64,000 bases of DNA from Oscillospiraceae bacterium (lineage in GTDB: Bacteria > Bacillota > Clostridia > Oscillospirales > Ruminococcaceae). Made by a program: the position numbers and the translations under genes. Positions 38,918 to 46,510 of this stretch are shown here, piece by piece (position 1 is the first letter of the stretch; each line of letters begins with the position of its first letter). Under the pieces are notes generated by a model. That model saw only the letters and a list, made by a program, of their open reading frames with translations. It had not been told where the DNA came from and made no database searches. The stretch lies in NCBI GenBank assembly GCA_902779915.1, contig CACZDM010000005.1:23198-87197 (forward strand), read 5' to 3'.

Positions 38918-39363
38918 CTAGCATACATCTTCTCCAAAAGACGCTTTGGAAGCTTAATGTGTTCATTTTCTATGTCCATTTTAACTGAACGAGAAGATTT
39001 CAAAGTCTTGATGAATTCTTCAGTATAATCCTTGTTTTCTTGCTCTTGGAGAGAAAAATAATCCATCAGGCCTTCAACCTTCAGCTTGTTGTTCCTGTCG
39101 TTTAAAGACAAAATCTTATTCACAACTTTTCTGTCTTCTTCATTTTCAACCTCAACAACATCATTGTCTTCAACCTTGTGGTTCACAAGCTCGTCCATAG
39201 AAACATTGAAAAACTCCGCAACCTTTTTAACCTTTTCAACGCTCGGCGAACTCTTTTTCCATGTATAGAGTATGCCCCTTGAAATTCCGATCTGCCTCTC
39301 AAGCTCAAAAATTGTTATTTTACGTTTGTCACAAAGATTTTTAATGATATAAAATATGTTCAA
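38896..39363 (-). CDS. XRE-family transcriptional regulator
   Basis: 155 residues. Residues 1-60 form a helix-turn-helix of the XRE/Cro type: IKNLCDKRKITIFELERQIG, ISRGILYTWKKSSPSVEKVK and FFNVSMDELVN. The remainder is charged and probably helical, with VENEEDRKVVNKILSLNDRN and a C-terminal KLPKRLLEKMYASKK. It resembles small phage-type or host repressors. The upstream region has a dedicated promoter, an opposing promoter and an inverted repeat, suggesting autoregulation. Target genes are unknown. Confidence 0.85.
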   Translation of the reverse strand: MNIFYIIKNLCDKRKITIFELERQIGISRGILYTWKKSSPSVEKVKKVAEFFNVSMDELVNHKVEDNDVVEVENEEDRKVVNKILSLNDRNNKLKVEGLMDYFSLQEQENKDYTEEFIKTLKSSRSVKMDIENEHIKLPKRLLEKMYASKKPLGV

Positions 39364-39409
39364 AACCCCAACACCCCGTTTAAAATTATAATTTTTATTG
39401 CGAAAGCTA

Positions 39410-39437
39410 TTGACAATTAATTTTTGAATGATATAAT
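39410..39437 (+). promoter_or_regulatory. Rightward promoter facing the XRE promoter
   Basis: TTGACA at 39410-39415 and TATAAT at 39432-39437 with a 16-base spacer. It points into the XRE promoter at 39488-39515 and no rightward gene follows before the DUF4364 gene, which is on the other strand. It could make an antisense RNA. Confidence 0.6.
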
Positions 39438-39444
39438 CAAAGAT

Positions 39445-39463
39445 GTGGTTAAAATATAGCCAC
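39445..39463. promoter_or_regulatory. Candidate operator for the XRE regulator
   Basis: GTGG and CCAC flank an AT-rich centre (GTGGTTAAAATATAGCCAC), an imperfect inverted repeat between the two facing promoters. The placement fits a repressor site. Confidence 0.45.
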
Positions 39464-39487
39464 CGCCTGTCACCTGCTGACTACACC

Positions 39488-39515
39488 ATTATAATGTTTT
39501 TATTTTATTTGTCAA
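39488..39515 (-). promoter_or_regulatory. Promoter of the XRE regulator
   Basis: Minus-strand TTGACA (39510-39515) and TATAAT (39488-39493) with 16 bases between, giving a leader of about 115 bases before the XRE start. Confidence 0.75.
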
Positions 39516-39597
39516 TTTATAATCGTAAATTATGTAGAAATCACCATAAAAACAACAGTTTGTGGCGGGATTTTTGTTGAAATTGCTCATTAAGTAT

Positions 39598-40212
39598 CTA
39601 TTTAAGCTTGGTGAAATTTTTTGCATCATTTGCTATTTCGCTCAGCGTTTTGTGGTCATTTTCTAAAACGGCCAATATGCATTTATATATATCCGTTGTT
39701 TTTGACTTCATTTCCGTTTGCATTTTTTGGGCGAGGTCTTTGGTTGGGCAAAACAGCTCCAAGTCCATCAAATTGCTCCCCGTTTCTTCCAAAACTAATT
39801 TCAATATATATCCATCTGTTTGTTTTTTTATCAACACAGTCCTGTTTTTATTTTGGCGGTCTTTTTTTATCAAATTTTCTATCCCGGCCACTGTTCGGTT
39901 TATTGCTATTTTTGGAACATTGTTTCTCAAAGCTATTGCAGTTTCTTTTCCCAGATTTGTGACATAAAGATATTTTTTATCCTCGCTGCTGCTTGGCTTT
40001 TCTAAGATGTGCTTTGTTTGAAGCAGTTCCTTAATTGCTTGACAAAAACTAAAATAGTTTACAGTTGAGTTGGTTTGAAAGACGTCATTTAGCTGATATT
40101 TTGTAAATAATATATTGGTTTCATATATAACACAACATATTAAAATTTTTATTTTATACATATTAGACAAATTTCCGGGTGATATGTCCAGTAAATATGT
40201 GTCTTTTGCCAT
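39598..40212 (-). CDS. DUF4364 family protein
   Basis: About 204 residues from the ATG at 40212 (MAKDTYLLDI), chosen because GGGAGG lies nine bases upstream; longer starts overlap that site. The layout matches DUF4364, a Clostridia-specific winged-helix-like family: KIKILICCVIYETNILFTKY, YFSFCQAIKELLQTKHILEK and YLYVTNLGKETAIAL in the N-terminal half, then a C-terminal domain with DGYILKLVLEETGSNLMDLE. Members are presumed DNA binding but uncharacterised. Confidence 0.78.
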   Translation of the reverse strand: MAKDTYLLDISPGNLSNMYKIKILICCVIYETNILFTKYQLNDVFQTNSTVNYFSFCQAIKELLQTKHILEKPSSSEDKKYLYVTNLGKETAIALRNNVPKIAINRTVAGIENLIKKDRQNKNRTVLIKKQTDGYILKLVLEETGSNLMDLELFCPTKDLAQKMQTEMKSKTTDIYKCILAVLENDHKTLSEIANDAKNFTKLK

Positions 40213-40363
40213 AGTCATATTCCTCCCAATGCTGCGCGATATGTTTTTTCGAAAGTTTCTGTCTAGATTATACCACATAAATTAGGTTTAGGGAACAAAA
40301 TTTTGAATTTTAAATATATACGACTTTAATGTGAAATTTTTAACGCTAAGGGGTTGATATTTT

Positions 40364-41632
40364 TTGAGTGTGTTTTTTAACAACGTTATTTTATGGGCTA
40401 GCATTGCTTTTTTGGTTGCTTTTTCTGCCTTTTTTTCCTCGTCTGAAACTGCCTTGGCAAGTTATAATAAAATAAGGATGAAAAAATTGGCGGCTGACGG
40501 GAATAAACGTGCTGACAGGGTGGTTAAACTAAGCGATGAGTATAGCAGAGTTTTAACCGGAATTTTAATCGGAAACAACATAGTCAACATAGCTGCATCA
40601 ACCATTGGAACGCTGATTTTCACGTCATATTTTGGCGCTATGGGCGCGGGCATATCAACAATATTTTTGACGATAATTTTGTTAATTTTTGGGGAAATAA
40701 TCCCGAAAACGCTCGCTAATGATAAGGCTGAAACAGTTTGCATGAAAAACGCTGCAGGCATGCAATTTTTTGTTTTTTTATTTGGACCATTAATTTTTGT
40801 TTTCGATAAACTTAAAAGTTTTGTTAACAGGATTGATAAATCTGACAAACAGCCAATAATAACAGAACAAGAGCTGAAATTTATGATTGAAGAAATTGAA
40901 GATCAGGGAGTTTTGGAAGACAGGGAAAGCGAGCTAGTTCGATCTGCGCTTGATTTAGACGAAGTCACCGCAAGCGAAGTCATGACGCCGCGGGTTGATT
41001 TGGTTTCGGTTGAGGTCAACGAAAAAGTGGAGAAGATAAAGAGCGTGTTTTTGAATGAAAGATATTCTCGTTTGCCGGTCTATGAAAAACAAATTGACAA
41101 TGTAATTGGCGTTTTGAGCGAAAAAGATTTCTTCAGGGAGTATTTTTCTGAAAAGGATTTTAATATTAGAAATATGTTGAAAAAAAATTTATTAATTCCT
41201 CCAAAAACGAATATTTTCGAATTAATGAAAAAATTTCAACAAGGCAAAACTCATATGGCAGTTGTTGTTGACCAATATGGCGGAATCGAGGGAGTGATAA
41301 CGCTTGAGGACATATTGGAAAAGCTGATCGGCAACATATATGACGAAAAGGATTCAAAAAAAAGTTGTGTTATAAAATTGGGCGATAATACTTGGTGGAT
41401 AGATCCGGATATCAGCGTTTACGAAATGTATAAAGAAGTTTGCGACGGCGAGTTTATGGGAAAAACCGCCAGCAACACAGTCGGCGGTTGGGTTTTGGAA
41501 AACCTTGAAAAGCTGCCTAATGAGGGGGATGCTTTTTGCTTTGACAATTTAGAAGTTTCTGTTTCTGAGATGGAGGACAAGCGAATCGTTGGCGTGACAA
41601 TAAAAAAACACGACAATGATCAGTCATCATAA
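40364..41632 (+). CDS. CNNM/CorC-family (hemolysin C-like) transport protein
   Basis: 422 residues from a TTG at 40364, with AAGGGG upstream. N-terminal DUF21 membrane domain with about four helices (FSAFFSSSETALASYNKIRM, IGNNIVNIAASTIGT, LIFGEIIPKTLAND), two CBS domains (SEVMTPRVDLVSVE, RYSRLPVYEKQIDNVIGVLS, MAVVVDQYGGIEGVITLEDI) and a CorC/HlyC C-terminal domain. Linked to magnesium or cobalt export and homeostasis in related proteins. Its end overlaps the convergent small gene by 13 bases. Confidence 0.93.
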   Translation: MSVFFNNVILWASIAFLVAFSAFFSSSETALASYNKIRMKKLAADGNKRADRVVKLSDEYSRVLTGILIGNNIVNIAASTIGTLIFTSYFGAMGAGISTIFLTIILLIFGEIIPKTLANDKAETVCMKNAAGMQFFVFLFGPLIFVFDKLKSFVNRIDKSDKQPIITEQELKFMIEEIEDQGVLEDRESELVRSALDLDEVTASEVMTPRVDLVSVEVNEKVEKIKSVFLNERYSRLPVYEKQIDNVIGVLSEKDFFREYFSEKDFNIRNMLKKNLLIPPKTNIFELMKKFQQGKTHMAVVVDQYGGIEGVITLEDILEKLIGNIYDEKDSKKSCVIKLGDNTWWIDPDISVYEMYKEVCDGEFMGKTASNTVGGWVLENLEKLPNEGDAFCFDNLEVSVSEMEDKRIVGVTIKKHDNDQSS

Positions 41633-41961
41633 TCTTCCAACAGTCTATCTAATTGCTCAATATTTTCCAAATATATTCCTTCTTTCAAAAGTTTTTGGTC
41701 ATATTCTGGCAATATATTAGTTGGTTTATCCAAAATTTCTATTGGTTGGTTTTTTCCAGTTTCAAAAACATTGATTTTTCCGCCAACCTCTTTAACCAAA
41801 TATTTATAGCCTTTATCGACAGCGGATTGATTTTTTTCAACCTCAATTTGCGCCGGTTCTCTCGTTGTGTTTATTAACGAAAAAAGTATACACCCAACTA
41901 TTATTACAAACAATGTTGAAATTATATAGGCCCATATATATTTTTTTGACTTCGCTGGCAT
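41620..41961 (-). CDS. BofC C-terminal-domain membrane protein
   Basis: 113 residues: one N-terminal membrane helix (YIWAYIISTLFVIIVGCILF), a polar linker, then YLVKEVGGKINVFETGKNQP and ILPEYDQKLLKEGIYLEN ending LDRLLEDYDD. This pattern is that of the BofC C-terminal domain found in many clostridial one-pass proteins. BofC itself controls sigma-K processing in Bacillus, but the short clostridial forms have no proven role. AGGGGG precedes the ATG. Confidence 0.75.
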   Translation of the reverse strand: MPAKSKKYIWAYIISTLFVIIVGCILFSLINTTREPAQIEVEKNQSAVDKGYKYLVKEVGGKINVFETGKNQPIEILDKPTNILPEYDQKLLKEGIYLENIEQLDRLLEDYDD

Positions 41962-42141
41962 TATGATTCCCCCTAATATATTTTCGATTTATTTCAAAAA
42001 TAATAATATTATTGATTTTTTTAGCGCACACGCATAGATTAAATGTTAATAAAAAGCGTTTTGTTTATTATGCACAATTTTTAATAAATATATTATGAAA
42101 CAGACGTGAAAATTGTTATCATTGAAATTTTCAAAAAACGC

Positions 42142-42170
42142 TTGACTTTTTTGTTGGGCTGTTGTATAAT
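42142..42170 (+). promoter_or_regulatory. Promoter upstream of the secreted-protein gene at 42.5 kb
   Basis: TTGACT at 42142-42147 and TATAAT at 42165-42170 with a 17-base spacer. Confidence 0.75.
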
Positions 42171-42245
42171 AATGTGTGTTGGGAAAGTTTTTTGATTTTT
42201 GTTGGTTAATTTTGTGAAAATGAGTTGTTTTTTTATCAAGAGGGG

Positions 42246-42275
42246 TTGACAAGCTTATGAAAGATTTGCTAAAAT
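42246..42275 (+). promoter_or_regulatory. Second promoter, of the AGGGGTTGACA type
   Basis: TTGACA at 42246-42251, TAAAAT at 42270-42275, 18-base spacer. The context AGGGGTTGACAAGC ... TTTGCTAAAAT matches two promoters near 62.7 and 63.0 kb, which lie upstream of a paralogous secreted protein. Confidence 0.6.
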
Positions 42276-42469
42276 GTCCTGCCATAAGTCTGCTATTTTA
42301 TGTGAATATGTTGGCTGTTTTGCTTTGTTGGAAAATGGCTGTTGTTTTGATTGCGCCAAAAGAGCGCTTTGTTGGGATTTTTCCCCTCCAGAGCGTTCTT
42401 TTGGCGCTGTCTTTTGGCGCTTTATTTGCGTTTATATGGAGGGGGTGGAGTGAAGCTGAAACTTATTGA
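42257..42469 (+). CDS. Possible 70-residue membrane protein
   Basis: A small frame with two hydrophobic stretches (SLLFYVNMLAVLLCWKMAVV and LQSVLLALSFGALFAFIWRG). AGAGGGG lies 11 bases ahead of the ATG, but the same bases form a promoter, and a long inverted repeat runs through its second half. It may be a real small membrane protein or simply a leader region. I do not recognise a family. Confidence 0.4.
   Translation: MKDLLKCPAISLLFYVNMLAVLLCWKMAVVLIAPKERFVGIFPLQSVLLALSFGALFAFIWRGWSEAETY
42353..42420 (+). repeat. Long hairpin with two alternative 3' arms
   Basis: GCGCCAAAAGAGCGCT (42353-42368) pairs with AGCGTTCTTTTGGCGC (42392-42407) over 16 positions with one G-U. A second copy of CTTTTGGCGC (42411-42420) could pair with the same 5' arm. 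It lies between the promoters and the secreted protein gene. Confidence 0.65.
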
Positions 42470-42537
42470 AAAATAAAAAAATAAATTTAATTTTTAAAAT
42501 ATATTAATGCTTTAATGAAATTATGGAGGTAATTACA

Positions 42538-43143
42538 ATGCGTAATAAATTTAGATTGAAAAATAAATTGGTGTCAATGGCTCTTGCTCTTTTGTTGGCA
42601 GCGCAGCTTCTTGCGAGCTTTCCAATGAATGTTTTTGCTGGGACGGGAAGTCATGGCATGCCAACAGCGCCCAGGATAAAGACAGAGAAAGTTTCAGTCA
42701 CCTCTGCCTTCGTTTGCACCGTCAACGCTAACAGCACCGGCATGTGGAAACGCTTCACCTCCACTGGCACAAGTTCATTCAACACCGATGTTTATCCCGT
42801 AAACTTCACCGGCGTCTGCATCGTCCCTGCTCCTGTCACTGTCGATGCCCCTGTCGTTGCTACCTTTTATGGCACCTTAACCGGAGAAATGCCAAAAGAC
42901 CATGCCACCTTCACCTGCCCCATCACCTTTGACAAACCCGTCGCTCCCTCTGTCGAATTCAACATCCATGGATCTATCACCATCAACGGCCCCTTCGAAG
43001 GCCTGAGCTATATCAGCGTCACCGGCGGCATCAGCGGCACAGGCACCGTCGTGGCCGATCTCACCGTTCCCGTCGACGTCACCGCAAAAGTCACCGACGA
43101 CAAAATCGACATCCAGGCAACAGCATCGCCACAGCCAGTGTAG
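42538..43143 (+). CDS. Secreted protein, GC-rich, unknown function
   Basis: 201 residues from the ATG at 42538; an ATG at 42523 overlaps the GGAGGT ribosome site. A signal peptide (LKNKLVSMALALLLAAQLLA, cut after NVFA) is followed by AGTGSHGMPTAP. The signal and first mature residues closely match those of the BIG2 protein at 63280 (PMNVFAGTGKNG, KAP), so the two are paralogues or share an N-terminal module. The mature part is Thr/Val/Pro-rich and beta-like (VPAPVTVDAPVVATFYGTL, VADLTVPVDVTAKVTDDK). From about 42700 the DNA is clearly richer in G and C, with C-ending codons, unlike all neighbours. The gene may be partly of foreign origin. No family recognised. Confidence 0.7.
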   Translation: MRNKFRLKNKLVSMALALLLAAQLLASFPMNVFAGTGSHGMPTAPRIKTEKVSVTSAFVCTVNANSTGMWKRFTSTGTSSFNTDVYPVNFTGVCIVPAPVTVDAPVVATFYGTLTGEMPKDHATFTCPITFDKPVAPSVEFNIHGSITINGPFEGLSYISVTGGISGTGTVVADLTVPVDVTAKVTDDKIDIQATASPQPV

Positions 43144-43222
43144 GAGGGGGGGAGGCAGAGCTCAATATTATGTAAGTAAATAAAAACTAAAATTAATGAC
43201 TGTTTATCGTGGGTTTTGATTT

Positions 43223-43263
43223 CAAGCGGGAAGTTAAAGATTTCCCGCTTGAGGTCGTTTTTG
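43223..43263 (+). terminator. Terminator after the GC-rich secreted protein
   Basis: CAAGCGGGAA and TTTCCCGCTTG pair around GTTAAAGA, with a T run starting at 43258. Confidence 0.8.
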
Positions 43264-43279
43264 ATTGTTTAAAATTTGT

Positions 43280-43308
43280 TTGCATGTTCAATTGTTTTGT
43301 GATATAAT
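43280..43308 (+). promoter_or_regulatory. Promoter for comM
   Basis: TTGCAT at 43280-43285 and TATAAT at 43303-43308, 17-base spacer, about 85 bases before the chosen start. Confidence 0.75.
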
Positions 43309-43393
43309 AACGTTCAAGTTAAATTACAAAATTTTACAAATTTTTTCATTTTATTCACTTTTTGAGGATTTTGCTGCGGGAGTTGTCGATAAA

Positions 43394-44920
43394 ATGTTGT
43401 GTAAAGTGAACAGTATGGGACTGGTTGGACTGAGTGCATATATGGTGACTATTGAGGTTGATGTTTCGGTTGGTATGCCAACTTTTGAATTGGTCGGATT
43501 GCCGGATGCAGCTGTTAAAGAAAGCCGTGAAAGAGTTCGGGCTTCGCTTAGAAATTGCGGATATGATTTTCCAACTGGCAGGATAGTTATTAATTTAGCT
43601 CCAGCGGATGTAAAAAAAATTGGGCCGCTATATGATCTGCCAATACTGCTTGGGATCATGAAGGCAAGCGGGCAGATTAACGTTGATTTTAAAAAGTCCT
43701 GCTTTTTTGGAGAGCTTTCTTTGGGAGGGGATGTTCGAAAATGCTCAGGAATTTTGCCCATGGTCATTGAAGCTAAAAAACTTGGATTTGATAATGTTTT
43801 TGTTCCGAAATATAATGCTTGCGAGGCGGGGGTTGTTAAAGGCATAAATGTTTTTGGCGTGAAGAATATATATGAATTAATCAGGTTTTTAAAAGGTGAG
43901 AATTGTATTTCAAAAGCCTGTTTTAGTGATCAAGGGTTTGATTCGCCGGAATTTGATGTTGATTTTAGTGATGTTAAAGGTCAAAAACTGGCTAAACGAG
44001 CTTTGGAAATCGCTGCAGCTGGCGGGCATAATGTTTTGCTAATTGGTTCGCCTGGAGCCGGTAAAAGCATGCTTGCAAAGAGATTGCCGACAATTTTGCC
44101 CAGATTGAGTTTTAGCGAAGCAATTGAAATAACCAAGATTCACTCCATAGCCGGCCAAATTTCAAGCGAAAAACCTTTGATCAAAACAAGACCCTTTCGA
44201 GCCCCACACCACACCATTTCAACTGCAGGGCTTTCAGGAGGCGGGCCATATGTCCGGCCGGGTGAGATCTCAATGGCCCACAACGGCGTTTTGTTTTTGG
44301 ATGAATTGCCGGAATTTAAAAGAGATGTTAAAGAAGTTTTGAGGCAGCCGATCGAAGACGAAGAAATAACGATAACACGGGCGGCCGCGAGCGTGAAATA
44401 TCCTTGCTCAATAATGGTTGTTGCAGCTATGAACCCTTGCCCTTGCGGCTATTTTGGCCACCCTGTCAGGCAGTGTACCTGCTCCAGATTTAAAGTTCAA
44501 CAGTATCTGGCTAAAGTTTCTGGCCCTCTGCTCGACAGGCTCGACATTCACGTTGAAGTTGCTCCGGTTGAGTTTGGCCAATTAACAAGCGGTCAAAAAG
44601 AAGAATCTTCCCAAAAAATCAGAGCCAGAGTTGAAAAAGCTCGTCAGATTCAATATAATCGATATAAAAATCATAAATTTTCCAGCAATTCGCGGCTTTC
44701 AAGCTCTCAAATGAAAAAATACTGCATTTTAACCGATTCTGCTAGAGTGATGCTGAAAAATGCTTTTGATAAAATGGGCCTGTCCGCAAGGGCATATGAC
44801 CGAATTGTTAAAATTGCGCGGACCATTGCGGATCTAGATTCGAGCGACAATATCCAAAGCAAACACATAGCCGAGGCCATACAATATAGAAGCATGGACA
44901 GAAAATATTGGAAGCATTAA
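43394..44920 (+). CDS. comM: ComM/YifB-family Mg-chelatase-like AAA ATPase
   Basis: 508 residues from the ATG at 43394 (MLCKVNSMGLVGLSAYMVTI), which matches the family start; GGGAG lies 11 bases before it, and a longer upstream reading crosses the promoter. The N-terminal ChlI-type domain has VSVGMPTFELVGLPDAAVKE. Walker A is GSPGAGKSMLAKRLP, followed by RAPHHTISTAGLSGGG, GVLFLDELPEF and AAMNPCPCGYFGHP. The C-terminal domain begins SARAYDRIVKIARTIADLD. Members are hexameric helicases acting in branch migration during DNA uptake; here no other competence genes are seen nearby. Confidence 0.94.
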   Translation: MLCKVNSMGLVGLSAYMVTIEVDVSVGMPTFELVGLPDAAVKESRERVRASLRNCGYDFPTGRIVINLAPADVKKIGPLYDLPILLGIMKASGQINVDFKKSCFFGELSLGGDVRKCSGILPMVIEAKKLGFDNVFVPKYNACEAGVVKGINVFGVKNIYELIRFLKGENCISKACFSDQGFDSPEFDVDFSDVKGQKLAKRALEIAAAGGHNVLLIGSPGAGKSMLAKRLPTILPRLSFSEAIEITKIHSIAGQISSEKPLIKTRPFRAPHHTISTAGLSGGGPYVRPGEISMAHNGVLFLDELPEFKRDVKEVLRQPIEDEEITITRAAASVKYPCSIMVVAAMNPCPCGYFGHPVRQCTCSRFKVQQYLAKVSGPLLDRLDIHVEVAPVEFGQLTSGQKEESSQKIRARVEKARQIQYNRYKNHKFSSNSRLSSSQMKKYCILTDSARVMLKNAFDKMGLSARAYDRIVKIARTIADLDSSDNIQSKHIAEAIQYRSMDRKYWKH

Positions 44921-44951
44921 CAAATTTTGCTGGGTTTTTACTATAAATGAC

Positions 44952-44980
44952 TTGACGTCAGCAAAAATTTATGTTATAAT
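44952..44980 (+). promoter_or_regulatory. Promoter for the secreted protein at 45 kb
   Basis: TTGACG at 44952-44957 and TATAAT at 44975-44980 with a 17-base spacer. Confidence 0.85.
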
Positions 44981-45032
44981 TGTTGATATTGCAACGTTGT
45001 AGTATAAATATAAAATATGCGGGGTATAAATA

Positions 45033-46046
45033 ATGAATTTAAAAAATATTAGAAAATTTTTAGCTGTGTCTTTGATTGGAAGCATGTTTTTGACTGGAGC
45101 CGGTTCGCTTTGTGCCAGTGCCAGCGATAAAAAAGCAAATATTCCTCTCAATCAACCGGGTTTGCACCAAAATTACCAGGAAAATCAAGAAAATCAGGAA
45201 AATGTTTATCTGCAAAATCACAATATTGAAAAGTCAAAATATGACGAGTTTTTATCTCTGAGCGGATTAAATTTTGATGAAATGAAAAATATTCTGGAAA
45301 AATATCAGGACATAAATTTTGATTATATTTATAAATTATCCCCTATAACGAAAAGTTATTGGGCTCACTATAAACAATTGTCTTTAACCAGACGAGAAAT
45401 ATTTTTGCAGGCGCTGGATGTTTCAAGAGCTTTGCATTTAGAGTGTTCTGAAGCTGATTATCTCGAAAAATTCTTGAAATTTAATTTTATAAGCCTTCGC
45501 GACGTTGAAATTTTCGTTAAAAAGGGTTTTTCCCAAGAACAAAAGCAAAATTTGTCTATGAAAGATTTGGCTGGCCAGATTTCAAAAGTTGCAGAAGAAA
45601 CATACACTGACTTTTTTAGATCTGATTTTAGAGCAACGGGATACTCTGCATACGGGGCTTGTTCGGATTTGATAAAACGAACCGGCTGGACTTTTGATGA
45701 GATATTTGATTGCTTGGGAAATAAACCGGGCATACTTGGCCTGGAGTGTTTGGCTAGGCGCTGTCAGCAGGATGGCAAGCTTAATTTTTCTGAAGTTGTT
45801 CAGACATTTAAAGATAACAAGCTCATAAAAATAAACGACGCTTGCTATTTATGCAGAGAAATTGTCGACAAACGAGGCCTGGCTTTTCGCGATTTGCTTA
45901 ATGCTATCGATATTTTTGAAGGGTATACAGTTTCAGAATATGTGGATATAGCTGAGCGTGCAAAAGAATCCGGCAGGACATATTGGAACGAGATCGAATT
46001 TGAATATGAAGAAGCTCAAAAACGAATTGCCGGCAAAAACATATAG
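45033..46046 (+). CDS. Secreted protein of unknown function
   Basis: 337 residues. The signal peptide is KNIRKFLAVSLIGSMFLTGA with a likely cut near CASA-SD. A short Gln/Glu/Asn tandem follows (QENQENQEN). The rest is mainly helical and charged, with several segments of similar build such as RTGWTFDEIFDCL, DGKLNFSEVVQTF, KRGLAFRDLLNAI and SGRTYWNEIEFEY, spaced about 35-40 residues apart, which suggests degenerate helical repeats. A weak GGGG site lies ahead. It has its own promoter. No family recognised; it resembles the other exported helical-repeat proteins in the window only in style. Confidence 0.7.
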   Translation: MNLKNIRKFLAVSLIGSMFLTGAGSLCASASDKKANIPLNQPGLHQNYQENQENQENVYLQNHNIEKSKYDEFLSLSGLNFDEMKNILEKYQDINFDYIYKLSPITKSYWAHYKQLSLTRREIFLQALDVSRALHLECSEADYLEKFLKFNFISLRDVEIFVKKGFSQEQKQNLSMKDLAGQISKVAEETYTDFFRSDFRATGYSAYGACSDLIKRTGWTFDEIFDCLGNKPGILGLECLARRCQQDGKLNFSEVVQTFKDNKLIKINDACYLCREIVDKRGLAFRDLLNAIDIFEGYTVSEYVDIAERAKESGRTYWNEIEFEYEEAQKRIAGKNI

Positions 46047-46230
46047 ATTAATTTTTATTCTGGAACCGGCAATGGTTTAGATTAAAACAACCGAGTGGTT
46101 TTTAAATGGCGTTATTTTAAAATCCGTAAAATATAAAGCGCAGCGGAATTCAAAAGGACGTTTTTGGAAGAATTTGATCATCAATACGAATAATTTCAAT
46201 ATACTGATAAAACCGTGGGGATGGGCTAAA

Positions 46231-46268
46231 ATATAAAAAATACATGCGGCATATCACTGCCGCATGTA
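46231..46268 (-). terminator. Terminator of tRNA-Leu
   Basis: TACATGCGGCA and TGCCGCATGTA form a perfect stem at 46241-46268. On the minus strand it is followed by TTTTTTATATTTT, so it ends the leftward tRNA-Leu transcript. Confidence 0.8.
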
Positions 46269-46328
46269 GCGTCCATGAAAAGTAATTTTAAAATTAATTG
46301 TATAAATTTAAGAAGGAATTAAAATTTG

Positions 46329-46415
46329 TGGTGCGGCTAAGAGGACTTGAACCTCCACCAAGTATCCCTGACTAGAACCTGAATCTAGCGCGTCTGCCAA
46401 TTCCGCCATAGCCGC
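46329..46415 (-). tRNA. tRNA-Leu (anticodon CAG)
   Basis: 87-nt class II tRNA on the minus strand: acceptor GCGGCTA/TAGCCGC, anticodon stem CTAGA/TCTAG with loop TTCAGGT giving CAG, long variable arm, T-arm GGTTCAAGTCC, CCA encoded. Confidence 0.95.
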
Positions 46416-46427
46416 GAACACATCTAT

Positions 46428-46456
46428 ATTATACACTATAACCCAATCAAAGTCAA
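46428..46456 (-). promoter_or_regulatory. Promoter of tRNA-Leu
   Basis: Minus-strand TTGACT (46451-46456) and TATAAT (46428-46433) with a 17-base spacer, just upstream of the tRNA. Confidence 0.88.
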
Positions 46457-46510
46457 GTGTTTTTTGAAAATATTTTTTAAAATTTTTATTTTTTTGCTCT
46501 GGGTATAATA

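Noticed and set aside
42744..42932. His/Arg-rich 62-codon frame inside the GC-rich secreted protein
   Set aside because: Out-of-frame shadow caused by GC-rich codons; no ribosome site.
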